Source of the DNA: Gordionus sp. m RMFG-2023
Lineage: Eukaryota; Nematomorpha; Gordioida; Chordodea; Parachordodidae
Length of the DNA stretch: 64,000 bases
Assembly (NCBI RefSeq): GCF_954871325.1
Contig: NC_088775.1
Span: 81,507,561-81,571,560 of the forward strand
Reading direction: 5' to 3'
Position 1 is the stretch's first letter, and each line of letters begins with the position of its first letter. Positions 26,393 through 38,045 of this stretch are shown here, in pieces. The position numbers were made by a program, and so were the translations under genes. The notes under the pieces are model-generated. The model saw only the letters and a list, made by a program, of their open reading frames with translations, had not been told where the DNA came from and ran no database searches.

Positions 26393-27654
26393 AAAACATA
26401 CCTATGAAATACAACATCTGAAAGTAGATTGAATGATTTGGATCTTTTGAATATTCATAGACATTTAGCGCCAAGCAAGGATTGATAATTGAAAAATTAG
26501 CTCAAAACATACAAAATACAATTATTCCTAAGAAACGTTTTGTGTATTAATTTATATTTACAACATTTAAATTTTTTATACTTTATATATTTTAAAAGCT
26601 CAAAAAATTCAAATTTCAATTTTGGGTCATTTAAGTGATTCATATCGTGGGTTATATTCACTTTATATTTTATGATTCACATTTAAATGCCGGTTTTATA
26701 TAATTTTTTTAATTCACATTAGTTTAAAATTGTGTATTAGAAAAGTTATTAATCCTAATAAATTTATGCTTAGTATTTTTAATTAAAAATATTATTTCTT
26801 AAAAAAATTTATTATCCCCCCCCCCAGACCAAATTCCTGCGTACGCGCCTGCTTGTATCTTATTAAAAATTTTCAAAGTATTGTATCTTAAATACAAAAT
26901 TTTATAAAGTATCTGTATCCAAATACAATTTTCTGAATTTACCCAACATGAGTTGTTATATATTTTTATTTATATCAGTAAATAAGATATCCATTAAATA
27001 ATGAATTGAAAAAAAATTAAGAGAAACCCATTTGCGAAGAATTTTTCCGAAAGAAGGCATCAGATTTTTCTATACAATCATTTGAATAAGCATCTGCATG
27101 TAGTTGATGCATGTTTTCCATATGGGTAATTTCTACCAACAGATTTTGATAGATTGATATAAGGACAGTTAATCTAATCTATATTTTAAGAAATGATAAT
27201 TAACATTATCGGAGCTGACCAAAAGGTAAAAGGTTCTCATTTCCCCCCCAGAGTTGAGCAGTACCGCGAATACTTGTATCTAAGATACAAGATCCTTTTG
27301 TATCTTCTCAGTATCTTATTGACATTTTTAATAAGATATTAGTATCTGTATCTAAGATCCTTTATTTTGAAAAGAATATTGTATCTTTTTCATTTTCTTT
27401 AAAAAGATACAGATAAGGATTCTTTTTAATATTCATGTTTAAAGCATTTACATATCACACAATGTAACTTTATTTTCTTCGTGAAATCTTCTATTCTTTA
27501 TTATTTCCCGCTATATTTTAAATATATTGATAATCAAAATTAGTTGGAAATTTTACAGGTCACAAAGATAGATAGATTAAAAATAACAACACCAAAACTA
27601 AATAAGTAAAGGATATATTTTATGTGTAATATTTTTTAATTTTTATAATGTTTA

Positions 27655-28340
27655 ACATTCATAGTAGTGAAGATCAAATTATGGAGATAGGTTCTATTGA
27701 ATCAAATCCGAATCTTAAAATTCTAGAAGGAAAATTTAATAAAGTAATTCATGTTGTATATGCAAATTCGAAGGTTAATTTGGAAAAGTGATTATTCATA
27801 AATAAATGGTAGACGAAGATAATATTTTTGGGGTAATTTGTCTATGTAAATAATCTTAAATTGAACATAATATTTTTCTATAAATTTTATATATATATTC
27901 AAATATGCAAATTTTATATATTTAATTCTTCGAAAATTGTTTAATTTTTTTTATATATATATATACATTGTTAATTCAAAAAAGTTGAGTTTTGGATAAT
28001 TTGGATTCTTCGAAAATTATTTTATTATTTATTGACCGATGATTTTTTGATTATTAATTTACAGACGATATTTTGATTATTATTTTGGATTTGATAGAAG
28101 TTGAATAAAGAGTAAAAGTAGTGAATTAATATTAGAAATTATTAATAATTATATATTTATTTATTTATTATTATTCCATAGATATTCAGTCTCTCCCACT
28201 AGCCTCAGCAATAAATATCAATCCCATATTGGTACAATTCATATAAAAAAGGACAAGGTACAACTGAATGTCAAAATTGCACAAGTAAAAAAGTTATTAA
28301 AGGTACAACAAACTCCTCTACAAACTTTGATATTAAAGTA
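27655..28340 (+). pseudogene. hAT transposase N-terminal fossil
   Basis: Frames starting MFNIHSSEDQIMEIGS and then ILEGKFNKVI parallel ILNGKFFQIT in the fossil at 23.8 kb. After a gap comes KGQGTTECQNCTSKKVIKG and then TTNSSTNF. The C..C pair and the S.TNF motif are typical of a BED zinc finger. Stops and frameshifts throughout. The upstream TTGTATCTAAGATACAAG ends at 27.27-27.42 kb may belong to the same element. Confidence 0.55.
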
Positions 28341-28394
28341 TATTATACATTTTTATTTTATAATTATTAACATAATAATACCTATACTTAAGTC

Positions 28395-28800
28395 CAGTGT
28401 TTTAAAATAGCGCGCTACTTTTTTCAGTAGCGGTAGCTTTAGCTGGCTACTTTTTTTAGAAAATTGCGATAGCGGTAGCTCGCTACTAATTTAGAAAGTA
28501 GCGAAGTAGCTTTCAATTCTTAATAAATACATTTAAAAATTATTAAAATATATTTTTTGTTAAATCTAAAATTATAATCCTTTTATTTTATTTTAATTTT
28601 GAAATTTAAATTATAAATCTAGTTAGCATTATAAATCAAGTTATTAAAAATGTGTGAGATTGTTAAAGATAGCGAAATTTCTTTGGAAAATGAGAAAAAT
28701 ATAGATTATCCTTTCCCAAAATTCAAAAAATACTTTAATCTTGAAGAAAAAATTACTACTGGATATCGGTTTTGATGCAAGAAAATTTTATCAATCACTG
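28395..28800 (+). mobile_element. Left end of another hAT element
   Basis: Begins CAGTGTTTTAAAATAGCGCG, a typical hAT terminus, followed by repeated GCGGTAGCT/GTAGCTTT motifs. A short frame at 28,651 (MCEIVKDSEISLENEK) could be a transposase start, but it soon hits a stop. The right end was not found. Confidence 0.5.
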
Positions 28801-29545
28801 GTAAAGTCTATGATTAAAGGCATTGAGAAAAGATCAAAACTTTATTTTTATTTTTATACCAAATAATTAAAACAATACAATAACAATAAAACCCAACTGT
28901 CCATGAATAGCTTAAAAGTTACCATTTTCGATAGATAATATCAAAATAAACAATGTAGCAAAGAAATATTTAAACAATTAGTAGAATAAGGTGAAAATGA
29001 TTAAATATTTAAAAATTTATTTATTTAAAATTTTTTTTTTAAATAAAACATTAAAAGACGCCATCTAAGAAATAGAATTTAATTTTTTACTTTTATAAAT
29101 AAAAAGAATTTATGAGTAAATTATATTTTATAAAGGAATTGAAGTTAAAATATCTAATAAATATTTTTTATACCTGCAAAAACATTTATTTTAATTATAA
29201 AAACTAATTTATTTTTAATTTATGTTAAGAAAGTAAAAATATAATGGGATATGTTTTAAAATTTAATATATAAATATCCGTACTGATGTTTTCTAAAAAT
29301 TGGACATAATATTAGGAGAAGTTGTGATAATCATTTTTATTTTATTTAAGAATCAAATTAATTTTTTACTGAAAATATAAATCAAATTCAATCTTCTTAT
29401 AATGAAATTAGCAACTAATGAATGTCATTCACAATTAGTATTAGTGTAGTTCAAAATAAAAGAAAAAACAATTTAAATTTTGAATGTCATTACCAAAACA
29501 AAAACAATAAAAACAATTTAAATTTTATCATTAGCAAAACAAAAC

Positions 29546-31051
29546 GAATCCCGGAAAAAAAACCCCTGGGAAAAAAACCCCGGAAAAAAAAACCCCCGGA
29601 AAATAAACCCCCAGGAAAATAAACCCCCGGAAAATAAATCCCCAGGAAAAAAAAACCCCCGGAAAAAAATTCCCCAATAATTTTTTCCCATTTTTATAGA
29701 ATTTACTTAAGACCTAATAATATAGGTATATTTTTATTTGGCCTACTCTTCATAAAAAAATTCTTAAATAATAAAAACTGATGTTTAAATTGGTACTGGG
29801 AAAAAATGCCTCAGTAAAATAACTATGAATTGTAAAAAATTTTTGCTATAGTAAAAATATAATACCATCTTTAAATATGATATTAAATGACTAAATTTGA
29901 CATAATAAGAAATGTTTATTTTATTGGTAAATCATGATTATGTATATACAAATTTTATAATTTATAATAATATTATATGGGTTGACATCGAATATTGAAG
30001 GAAATCGCTTTTATAAAATCTGGAAGGCTTCGCACCCCATCACGGTATTCTTCGCAAAGTTTCTTTAGCTGAATCTGGTTGTTAGAACTCTGCGATTTTG
30101 ATTTCGATGTCCAACTACCTACGCGCCATCTTTCAAGTTTGGTTTCATCGGCAGCCACCTCGCATTTCATTTTTTTAATGAGTACCCAGATTGATGGGTG
30201 TTTATTCCCAACCAGATTAGAAAAACGATGATTCCAACCTTCGCATTGGTTATTTGTTCGTTCTTCATCTGAGAGAGTGCTCTGATTCACGTTCCAGGTT
30301 TCTGGAGGAAATCGAGGCTCAATTCGACGTGTCTGGGATTTAGAATTGCTTCTTATGACCTCCCTTGATACTCCATTGACTAATTTTTATCGAAATAATC
30401 AAGAATATCCTTACCATTGCTCGGAGTAACCGATCTCAGGAATGTCAATGCATTGCCCATATCACATAACGGAACGAATGCTAAGCCGTTTATCATACCA
30501 CAAAAAAAACTTAGAGTATCATCGGTCCTGTATTCGTTTTCCAGACCCAGCTTCTGAATTTTTCTATGGGTACTTTGACACAAATGGTAAAAACATCCTC
30601 TAATTACGATGTGATCCCCTAATTGAAAAAATAAATATACATTATTAAACATATTAATAATCATACCAATGATACTCTTAACCGCGATCATATATAAATT
30701 TTATGAATAAAATATTTTTGTAAATTAAAATTTTTTTTTGTCTTTATATACGGTGATAATACATTTTAATATCTGTTCATTTAACTAGTTGCTGAACAAT
30801 AATATTTTTAACAAATTATTAACTTGCAATTGACTAAATACCAATTCAATATAAATTATTGCTAGATTATACTTAAATATGAGAGTGTATAAAAATAATC
30901 CCAAGGGTTTTTTTTCCGGGGGTTTTATTTCCTGGGGGTTTTTTCCGGGGGTTTTATTTCCTGTGGGTTTTTTTTCCTGGGGGTGTATTTTCCGGGGGTT
31001 TTTTCCGGAGGTTTTTTTTTCGGGGTTTTTTTCCCAGGGGTTTTTTTTACC
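29546..31051 (-). mobile_element. MULE-like transposon with tandem-repeat inverted ends
   Basis: About 1.5 kb. Each end is a tandem array of units of about 16-18 bp (CCCCCGGAAAA alternating with CCCCAGGAAAA): six to eight units at 29,553-29,672 and the inverse at 30,900-31,050. A 9-bp direct repeat, AAACAAAAC, lies just outside (29,537-29,545 and 31,052-31,060), the length expected for Mutator-like elements, though the sequence is of low complexity. A minus-strand broken transposase fills the centre. Confidence 0.75.
29973..30691 (-). pseudogene. MULE transposase, C-terminal half, frameshifted
   Basis: Minus strand. The first part has RGCFYHLCQSTHRKIQKLGL and GLAFVPLCDMGNALTFL, motifs of the Mutator-like (MULE/FLYWCH-type) transposase core. 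A one-base frameshift after ILDYFD at about 30,383 breaks the frame. It then resumes as VNGVSREVIRSNSK, PPETWNV and EERTNNQCEGWNHRFSNLVG, the conserved end of the family. The N-terminal half, including the first catalytic acidic residues, is missing. Confidence 0.8.
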
Positions 31052-31544
31052 AAACAAAACAAGTAGTTTAAAGGAGAATAAAAAAAAAATTACAACTACT
31101 TAAGAAGTACTCATAGCTATTCCTTCAATGTTGATGAAGATATATCATATCATTTTGTTGCATATTTGAATATAACAACATTCTTATTTTTGGATTTTAT
31201 TTTTTTTTGGTTAGACTTAGTTATGGATTTAACTTTTCTTATTAATTTATTATTTATATTCTAATTTAGTTTTGTAAAAAGATATATATACCCGATGAAA
31301 ATGATAATAAAAAAGATGTTAACGTTAAAATAATTTCACCTTAATAAAATATATATCTTTTTATAAATAATCTACACTTTTTAATTTATTGGCAAACAGC
31401 TTCTAACTTTATTAGTTGATTCTACTAAAATTAAATATATGCTTAACCTAATAGTTAGAAGAATATCTGGAAAAATTTAAATTATTATATAAATATGTTG
31501 AATTTCCATCGCATAAATCAAAGGTCTATGAATTACTCTTGATG

Positions 31545-33092
31545 CATTGGCGTACGCAGCGGGGGGGGGCAAGGGGACAAATCCCCCCCCCCTTCCAAAG
31601 CCAAAAAATGCAGATGCCGGATATATTTTTCAAAAATATTATTGTTTATATTAATTTATATATTTAATTACATTTATTATCACATTTATCTAAGTTATTT
31701 TATCAATTAATTTAGATTTCAAGTTTTCCGGCGTAATATTTACTTATTATTTTCAAATTTTTAGTGGCGTAATATTTATCTACCATTTTCAAATTTCTAG
31801 TCAAATTATTATTATTTCTGAAACTTCTTGTTTAACAGGGAAAAAGAAATTGCACCTTGTCCAACGAGATAGAGTCTCTTCCATCAAGCTGTAACAGCTT
31901 TTAAGGAGTTAGAAGAGCCAATTATTTGCTATAACTGAAATATCACAATGGCCTGAAAGAAATATTTCCTCAGAAGCAAGAAAATTATTGGATTCAATGC
32001 TTATTCCAAAACTATTTTAAGTATTACTTTTCAAAACCATGACATTGACTTGATTAAGAAAATGAGAATAGCGGAGAGCATTTTAACAGAACTCAAGGAA
32101 ATTAGGGCTAATGTTGATGAAGAATTTCATATTTTATTGTTGAGTCAAAAGCAGAGCTATACGTGTTTAATATTTGTCTCCCTCAACTTGTAGCAAGGCA
32201 AGCTCATCGTTAAAACATTAATATAGGATCAGTAGAAGAGTATATCTTAAATACAGATAAATTTATTATAACCCAAGTAAATGAATTTTTAATTCATCGT
32301 GCAGCACTTACTAATCTGCAAATATTACTTCCACAAAAGCCTTCCCAACCTTTTTCAGATGGTGATAGAAAAAAAAATATTTGTTAGATTTTTATTATGA
32401 AGATGTTAAAGTATCTTATGATGCCTTACTAGCTGAATAACTATGTTTAAAAGATTAACAATGGTTGATATAGTCCCAAAAAATGCTATGAATGCTCTGC
32501 ATTATTTCAAACACATTTTAGATTAAATTCCCAATGTATTAAAAGGGTTTATAAACTCTTCCCATTAGTAAACTAATGAGAGAACATTCACTTTTTTAAG
32601 AAGAATAACAGAGGCCTGCAGAAGTACCATTTACAGGGCACGGCCCGGATTTTTTTTAAAGATTAGCCCGGGGGTCGGGCCTGCAGGTCTCTGAAAAACA
32701 TACCAAGAAGTACAACATCTGAAAGTAGATTGAAAGGTTTGGATCTTTTGAATATTCATAGGCATTTGACGACAAGCAAGGATGAGATAATTGAAAAATT
32801 AGCTCAATTCCAACGAAGATTGGATTTTACATTGTAAATATATAACATACAAAATACAATTATTCCTAAGAAACTTTTTGTGTAAAGGCTCAAAATATTA
32901 AAATTTCTATTTTGGGTCATTTAAGTGATTCTTTATATATAATTTTTTTATAATTCTCATAAATTTAAAATTGTGTATTAGAAATAGTTATTAGTCCTAA
33001 TAAATTTATGCTTGATATTTTTAAAAAACAATAATATTTCTTAAAAATTATATTATCCCCCCCCCCAGACCTGATTCCTGTGTACGCGCCTG
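31545..33092 (+). mobile_element. hAT element, copy 2, with 8-bp target duplication
   Basis: A 1,548-bp relative of copy 1: ends GGCGTACGCAG and GTACGCGCCTG, subterminal G and C runs, and target duplication TCTTGATG at 31,537-31,544 and 33,093-33,100. Shared internal tracts include SEARKLLDSMLIPK and the C-terminal TTSESRL segment. It is shorter in several places and carries stops, so it is inactive. It has the nested GGCCCGG insert at 32,620-32,690 in reduced form. Confidence 0.85.
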
Positions 33093-33179
33093 TCTTGATG
33101 ATATGGATACACAGCCGTATTCTGTTAGTATGCAACACGAATTGAGAAAGTAATTGAAAACATTTTATATTATTTTTTA

Positions 33180-33470
33180 TAATTTTAGGGAGTCTTATGA
33201 ATATCCAGTACGAGAGAGGAGGTATAAGATTATCTCAATGAACAAGTAGCATCACCTTCTATTAATACAATAGATTGGTGGGTAAAAAAATAGAGTTATC
33301 CATCTTACCATTTACTGATTGCAAAGGATTTTCTTGCTCAACAAAATTCAAGCGTTTCGAGTGAGAAAGCCTTCAGCAAGATAGTGATTTTGACGAAAAT
33401 AAATAGGATGGCACCATCAACTTTAAAGCATTGCTTATCCATAAATAACTGGGATGTGGATAAATGACAA
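33180..33470 (+). pseudogene. hAT C-terminal dimerisation-domain fossil
   Basis: The frame includes IDWWVKK, a stop, then SYPSYHLLIAKDFLAQQNSS and VSSEKAFSKI..LTKINRM. This is the hATC pattern (WW......YP.L...A.D.L....SS..SE..FS). It lies just outside hAT copy 2, so it comes from a different element. Confidence 0.7.
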
Positions 33471-36400
33471 TAAAATATATTTTTTTCCGTATATTATTTA
33501 TTTTTGTACAATTGTTATTACTTAAAATAAAATAAATTGTTTAATTTGTTGATTTTTTGTAAGAAAAAATTATAAATGCTTAAATAATATTATAAAATAA
33601 ATTGTTTAATTTTTTGATTTTTTGTAAGAAATTAATTCTAAATGCTAAATAATATTATAAAATTAATAGTCGTCATAGATTTTATTAACAACAAGATTTA
33701 AACCGATATTACATCACAATAACACTAGTAAAATAATCATTAGATTATTTCAAGTGAGAATTTAAAGAAATATTATAAATACGATAATAAGATTACATTA
33801 CTTAATTATAAATACAAATCTAAAAATATTACACATAATTGATTGAAAGAGGGGATTATATTATAGCTTTAACTATTAATGACAATATTTATAAAAAAGT
33901 TAAAAAGGTGACTAGGGACTATGAAGGGGTCATCGAAGTGAGGAGTGCTAAAAAATTTCAACCACCCGCTTCGCCTTAACAATGCTAAATCCTCATAGGA
34001 TAGAAGAGCTTGCTGAGATTTAAAAAATTTTTCTAACTAATCTTGATAGCTTTTGATGAAACATTTTCCTGTCATTTCCACCAAAGTATGATATCTTTTA
34101 AAATATATTCTTCACTTGAGATTAGATCTACAAATAAAAAGGAAGTTTATATCTTTACACCCCCCCCCCTTCCCCCACTTTTTGATTAACATCTTGTAGG
34201 GATAAAGTGTATGGATAAATTAAGGTAAATTAAATTGTTAATGTCTATTCTCAATTCTGATAATTTAAATATTCTAAAAAAACATATTACAAATCATAGA
34301 TCAAATTCAATTAAATTAGGCTTGGGCTATATTATAATATCAAATATGCTTATATTCCACTGTTAAATTTGCCCCGTCTTCCCCATTCCTAATATTTCTT
34401 ACCTGAATGAATAGTATGTAGTAAATATTTGTGTGATAATATATCAATTTCATGTTCAGACATGTTTTCCCTTCAATTTATCAGCTTTTGCCAAGAGAAT
34501 CTTGGCCACTGATTAATGTTCTTAAACTCTAGATTTGAAAATATAGCTCTATTCTATCGCTACATCTATTTTTTCATAGATTTAAATTTTCTTCGATATC
34601 AATATCTATCATCGACGACCTTTTAAATTACTTTTAAAACTAGATTTATTAAGCAGATTTTTAAATATAAATTCCAAAATTAAATAAAATAAAATAAAAG
34701 GATGATGATTTTGGAATTAATTTCTAGGTAACTTCAATCTTCTCTTTTTCCAGGGCTATATATGCAAAAATTCTTACCAGAGTCTAACGGGCTGGGCTTT
34801 CCAGATTTTTTATAGTGAAGAAATATATATCATAAAATTTTTGGGAGGAGGGGGAGTGGTTGATGTATAGTGGTAAAATTATTTTTTAATTAATTTATAA
34901 AATGAGAACATACATGTTTTCGAAGAAGAGAATATCGCCTTGACCCTCACCCCCACCCTGCAACTAGTGTATATAAATAAAATAAATATACAATATTTGA
35001 AGATTAATAGAAGGAACAATTGGTAAGAATGGATTTTAATTTGAATTCATTATTATCATTTCGATGTTGTTAATAATAAATATAATTTAATCAACTTGTA
35101 TTCACGCCTCGAGTTAATAGTGTATTTGAAATATTCGTCCTCTAGCCGACTCAAGTTGACAACTTAAGTTAATAAGAACTACTCGTCTTCTAATCGAATC
35201 AAGTATATAATTCGCATTCACCACTCAAGTTGGAAGTCTACGGTAAAAAATTTTAAAAAAGTACAAAACTAATATTTTGTTATTTATAACTAATTTATAA
35301 TACTCGTCCTCTAGTTCTCAAGTTCACGACTTGAGTTATAACTTGATCGACCCAAAACTTGGCTCCAGTTTTTGACTAAATCAACTTGACTTAATCGATT
35401 ACATCACCAAAAAAACACTAAAAATAATTATAATAATAAAGATTGAATAAATTAAATATATAAAGAATTATTATCAAAAATAAACTTTTTATCGTATTTT
35501 AAAATATGAGATTGGGTCTCTGACCTTAGCTTTGATATATGTTTTTATTTTATAGCTGTAGCATAAAAAATGATTAAATAGGTTTGTAATTTTTGGAAAA
35601 TGATACCAAAATAAAATGAATTGGTTAAACGATTACAATATATATGTTACTTTTAAGAGCTAAGGATTTTTTTAAAGTAAATTAATACTGATACTAAGTG
35701 CGCTTTTATACTTGGAAATATGAAAAGTCAATCGTCGATCCCAAATTAAATAGAACGTTTTTGGGAAGCGTCTCATTGATTTTTGTTTTTAAATGTAAAA
35801 ATTTTTTTAATATATTAAGTGGCTAACATCATTTGATCAATAAGTATATTATTTATTTATTCATATATTTTTTCACGCACTTGGTAAATGAAAGAAGAAA
35901 TTTCTGACGCTTGTCTACGCCACTGTTTATATTTGGATCTTTCCTATGTAATTATCCTAAGTTTGGCTTCAAAAAATGTTTTCTGCCTCTTTATTATTCA
36001 CACCTTAATGTGTCGTTTTTTCAAAGTTATGTAGAACCCATATAAATTTTTATAATACATTTCATATTGATATTATCAATGTCTATTAGTAATTAATATA
36101 TTTAAATGAAAGAGATTATTTTCTTAAATATAAGTTTTCCTGAGGGAGGGGATAATTTTCAATTCAGGAGACCTTAAACAAATCGCTATTAACTTCATTT
36201 TTCAGATTTTTATAAATTTTTATGTAAATTAGAATTCAAATTTTACTATTACATGAGCGTCAATATAGGCTGGGCCTTATTTCCGTTATCTATTCCTTTT
36301 TGATATATACCTAAGAGGGAAAGGATAGTTAAATATAGCTGTTGAATGAAGCGCATAAAAAAAGTAGAGATGTAGGAAATTTTTCGAAAGGAAGAATTAT

Positions 36401-37775
36401 TTCTGTGAGAAAGCACCAATTTGGGGATTACCTCATAAAATAAACCCAAATTACAGTGTCCCCACTAAGAATTAGAGTCCTACAAAGTCAGCTAGCTAGT
36501 CCGTCCGTAATATCAATAATTAAATACTTCCCAGGAGCTCGAGTTTTCTTAAAAATTTTATATATCCCAATTCTTTCTTTATTTATTTGTTATGTATCAC
36601 AATTAGAAAAATTAATATAAAAAGTAACAATAAAATATTTTTAAAAAAATTCAAGAGAAGAACGATCTGTAACCAGAAAATTATTTGCTATATCGATCAG
36701 TAAGAAGTGAAAATAATTTTTTAACTTCCGGTCGCATTTTAGAAGCATAAGAAGGTGATTAAACCCTATTACATTCGAGTTTATTATTTTTATATCACAC
36801 TTGAAAATCGGTTATAAACATAGTTTGGAACTGAACTAAAGAGGTTAGGCTCTATTAAGAAAAAGAGGTTTAGGTTACTAAAAAAAATTAAAATGGCATT
36901 CTGGTTCTTAAAAATTGAGCCTGGCTCAGAGAATTACAGCTTCTGGCTCGGTTTCAAACTTTGTTAAAGCAATGAAAAAAATTTAATAAGAATTAAACAC
37001 TCGCAAATGAATCACGCAATATTTTGAAACAATATATAATTACATTTTTCTAGGATCGGTTCTGGAAATTTTAAAATGGGTTCAGGTTCTGTTTCCGGTC
37101 CTACAAATTTAAAAAAAGTAGTATCGGGTTCTGTCTTGGATTCCTAAATTTATCTCAGTTCCCATGGATAAAAGGTTTTAGGTTCGGTTTCCAGATCTGA
37201 TTTTAAATCAGTTTGAATTAATTTCCTAAATGCCTCATTTGGGAATATTCATATCATATTTTTGTACAAAATAAAAAATAACTAAACATCATAAAATTAT
37301 CCCATTGATTAATGAATATTTCGATTGAAAGTATTTTGTTGGTGTTAAATTGTGGAATGTAGATAGGTCGTATTAAGTAGAAGAATCTATAGTATCCGAT
37401 AAAAAAAAGGGATTTAAGGATAAAATTAAGTTGCAAGAAAGTATTATAGGTCTTGGGACTTTTTTTCTAAATGAATTCTAGATGTATAATACAACCTCAC
37501 AACCTTTAGTTTTAAAATAATATACTTTTAATAAATTAAATTTATGGGTTAAAATATACTAATGGATTTGGGTTCGATAGTATATATTGCAATTTTTAAT
37601 CAAAAATTTTAATCAATTTGTTATCAATTAAAAAATATCTTTTATTTAATATAATTTATCGACATTTATTATTCAATCAAGGTTCGAATTCAAATAAATT
37701 TTAAAAATACAATAGAATGTGTAAAAAAAAAATTAAATTTGAAAAAAATTAATTATATAGTAAATAAATAAAATA
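33471..37775. other. Intergenic repeat-rich region
   Basis: No supported gene. It holds a C tract at about 34,158, a segment at 35,100-35,410 with repeated CTCGTCCTCTAG and TCAAGTT motifs in both orientations, and a region at 36.84-37.22 kb with repeated GGTTC/GAACC words (for example GGTTCTGG, GGTTCAGG, CGGTCC). Both look like decayed MITEs. Confidence 0.45.
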
Positions 37776-37779
37776 CGCT

Positions 37780-37972
37780 TGACAATGAAAAATCACATTT
37801 TTGAGATGAAAAAAAAATTGAAAACAAAAGATTGTGTCTTAAACTTATAGATTTTCAAGGAAAGAAAGTCACCTTTTTTTAAAAAAAAAAGATATTTCAA
37901 TTTTCCTTTTAAAAAATATATCAAGGTAAGCATTTACATTTCGGAGAATTCTGTATAAGGGGGGTATATAAG
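37780..37972 (+). promoter_or_regulatory. Promoter region of glycine-rich gene B, with TATA box
   Basis: TATATAAG at 37,965-37,972 follows a GGGGGG run, 73 bp before the start codon. Upstream blocks CTTGACAATGAAAAATCA, ATTTTCAAGGAAAGAA and ATCAAGGTAAG match the region before paralogue A in order and spacing. Confidence 0.6.
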
Positions 37973-38045
37973 GGTTAAAAAAAGCAATTATTTTTCCATT
38001 CCATATTTAAATATCAAAGAAAGAAAGAAAAAAATATTTACCAAA

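Larger units (their letters stand above)
25002..26851 (+). mobile_element. hAT element, copy 1, with 8-bp target duplication
   Basis: A 1,850-bp element. The terminal inverted repeat is CAGGCGCGTACGCAG and the target duplication is CTTGTATC on both sides (24,994-25,001 and 26,852-26,859). The ends carry long G/C homopolymers as inverted subterminal sequence (17 Cs near 25,040; Cs again at 26,816). Inside are decayed transposase traces: LVQRDRVFATVTAILELEEL, SSEARKLLDSILIPNFF, and near the end SRLNDLDLLNIHRHL, which fits an hAT C-terminal dimerisation region. It is related to copy 2 at 31.5 kb and is itself inserted inside repeats rich in TTGTATCTTA. Confidence 0.85.

Noticed and set aside
30785-31103. 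Pro/Lys- and Gly/Phe-rich open frames over the MULE ends
   Set aside because: They are translations of the CCCCGGAAAA tandem arrays in the transposon termini.
36249-36449. 66-residue minus-strand open frame
   Set aside because: No homology recognised, no neighbouring exon in phase, lies in repeat-rich intergenic DNA.
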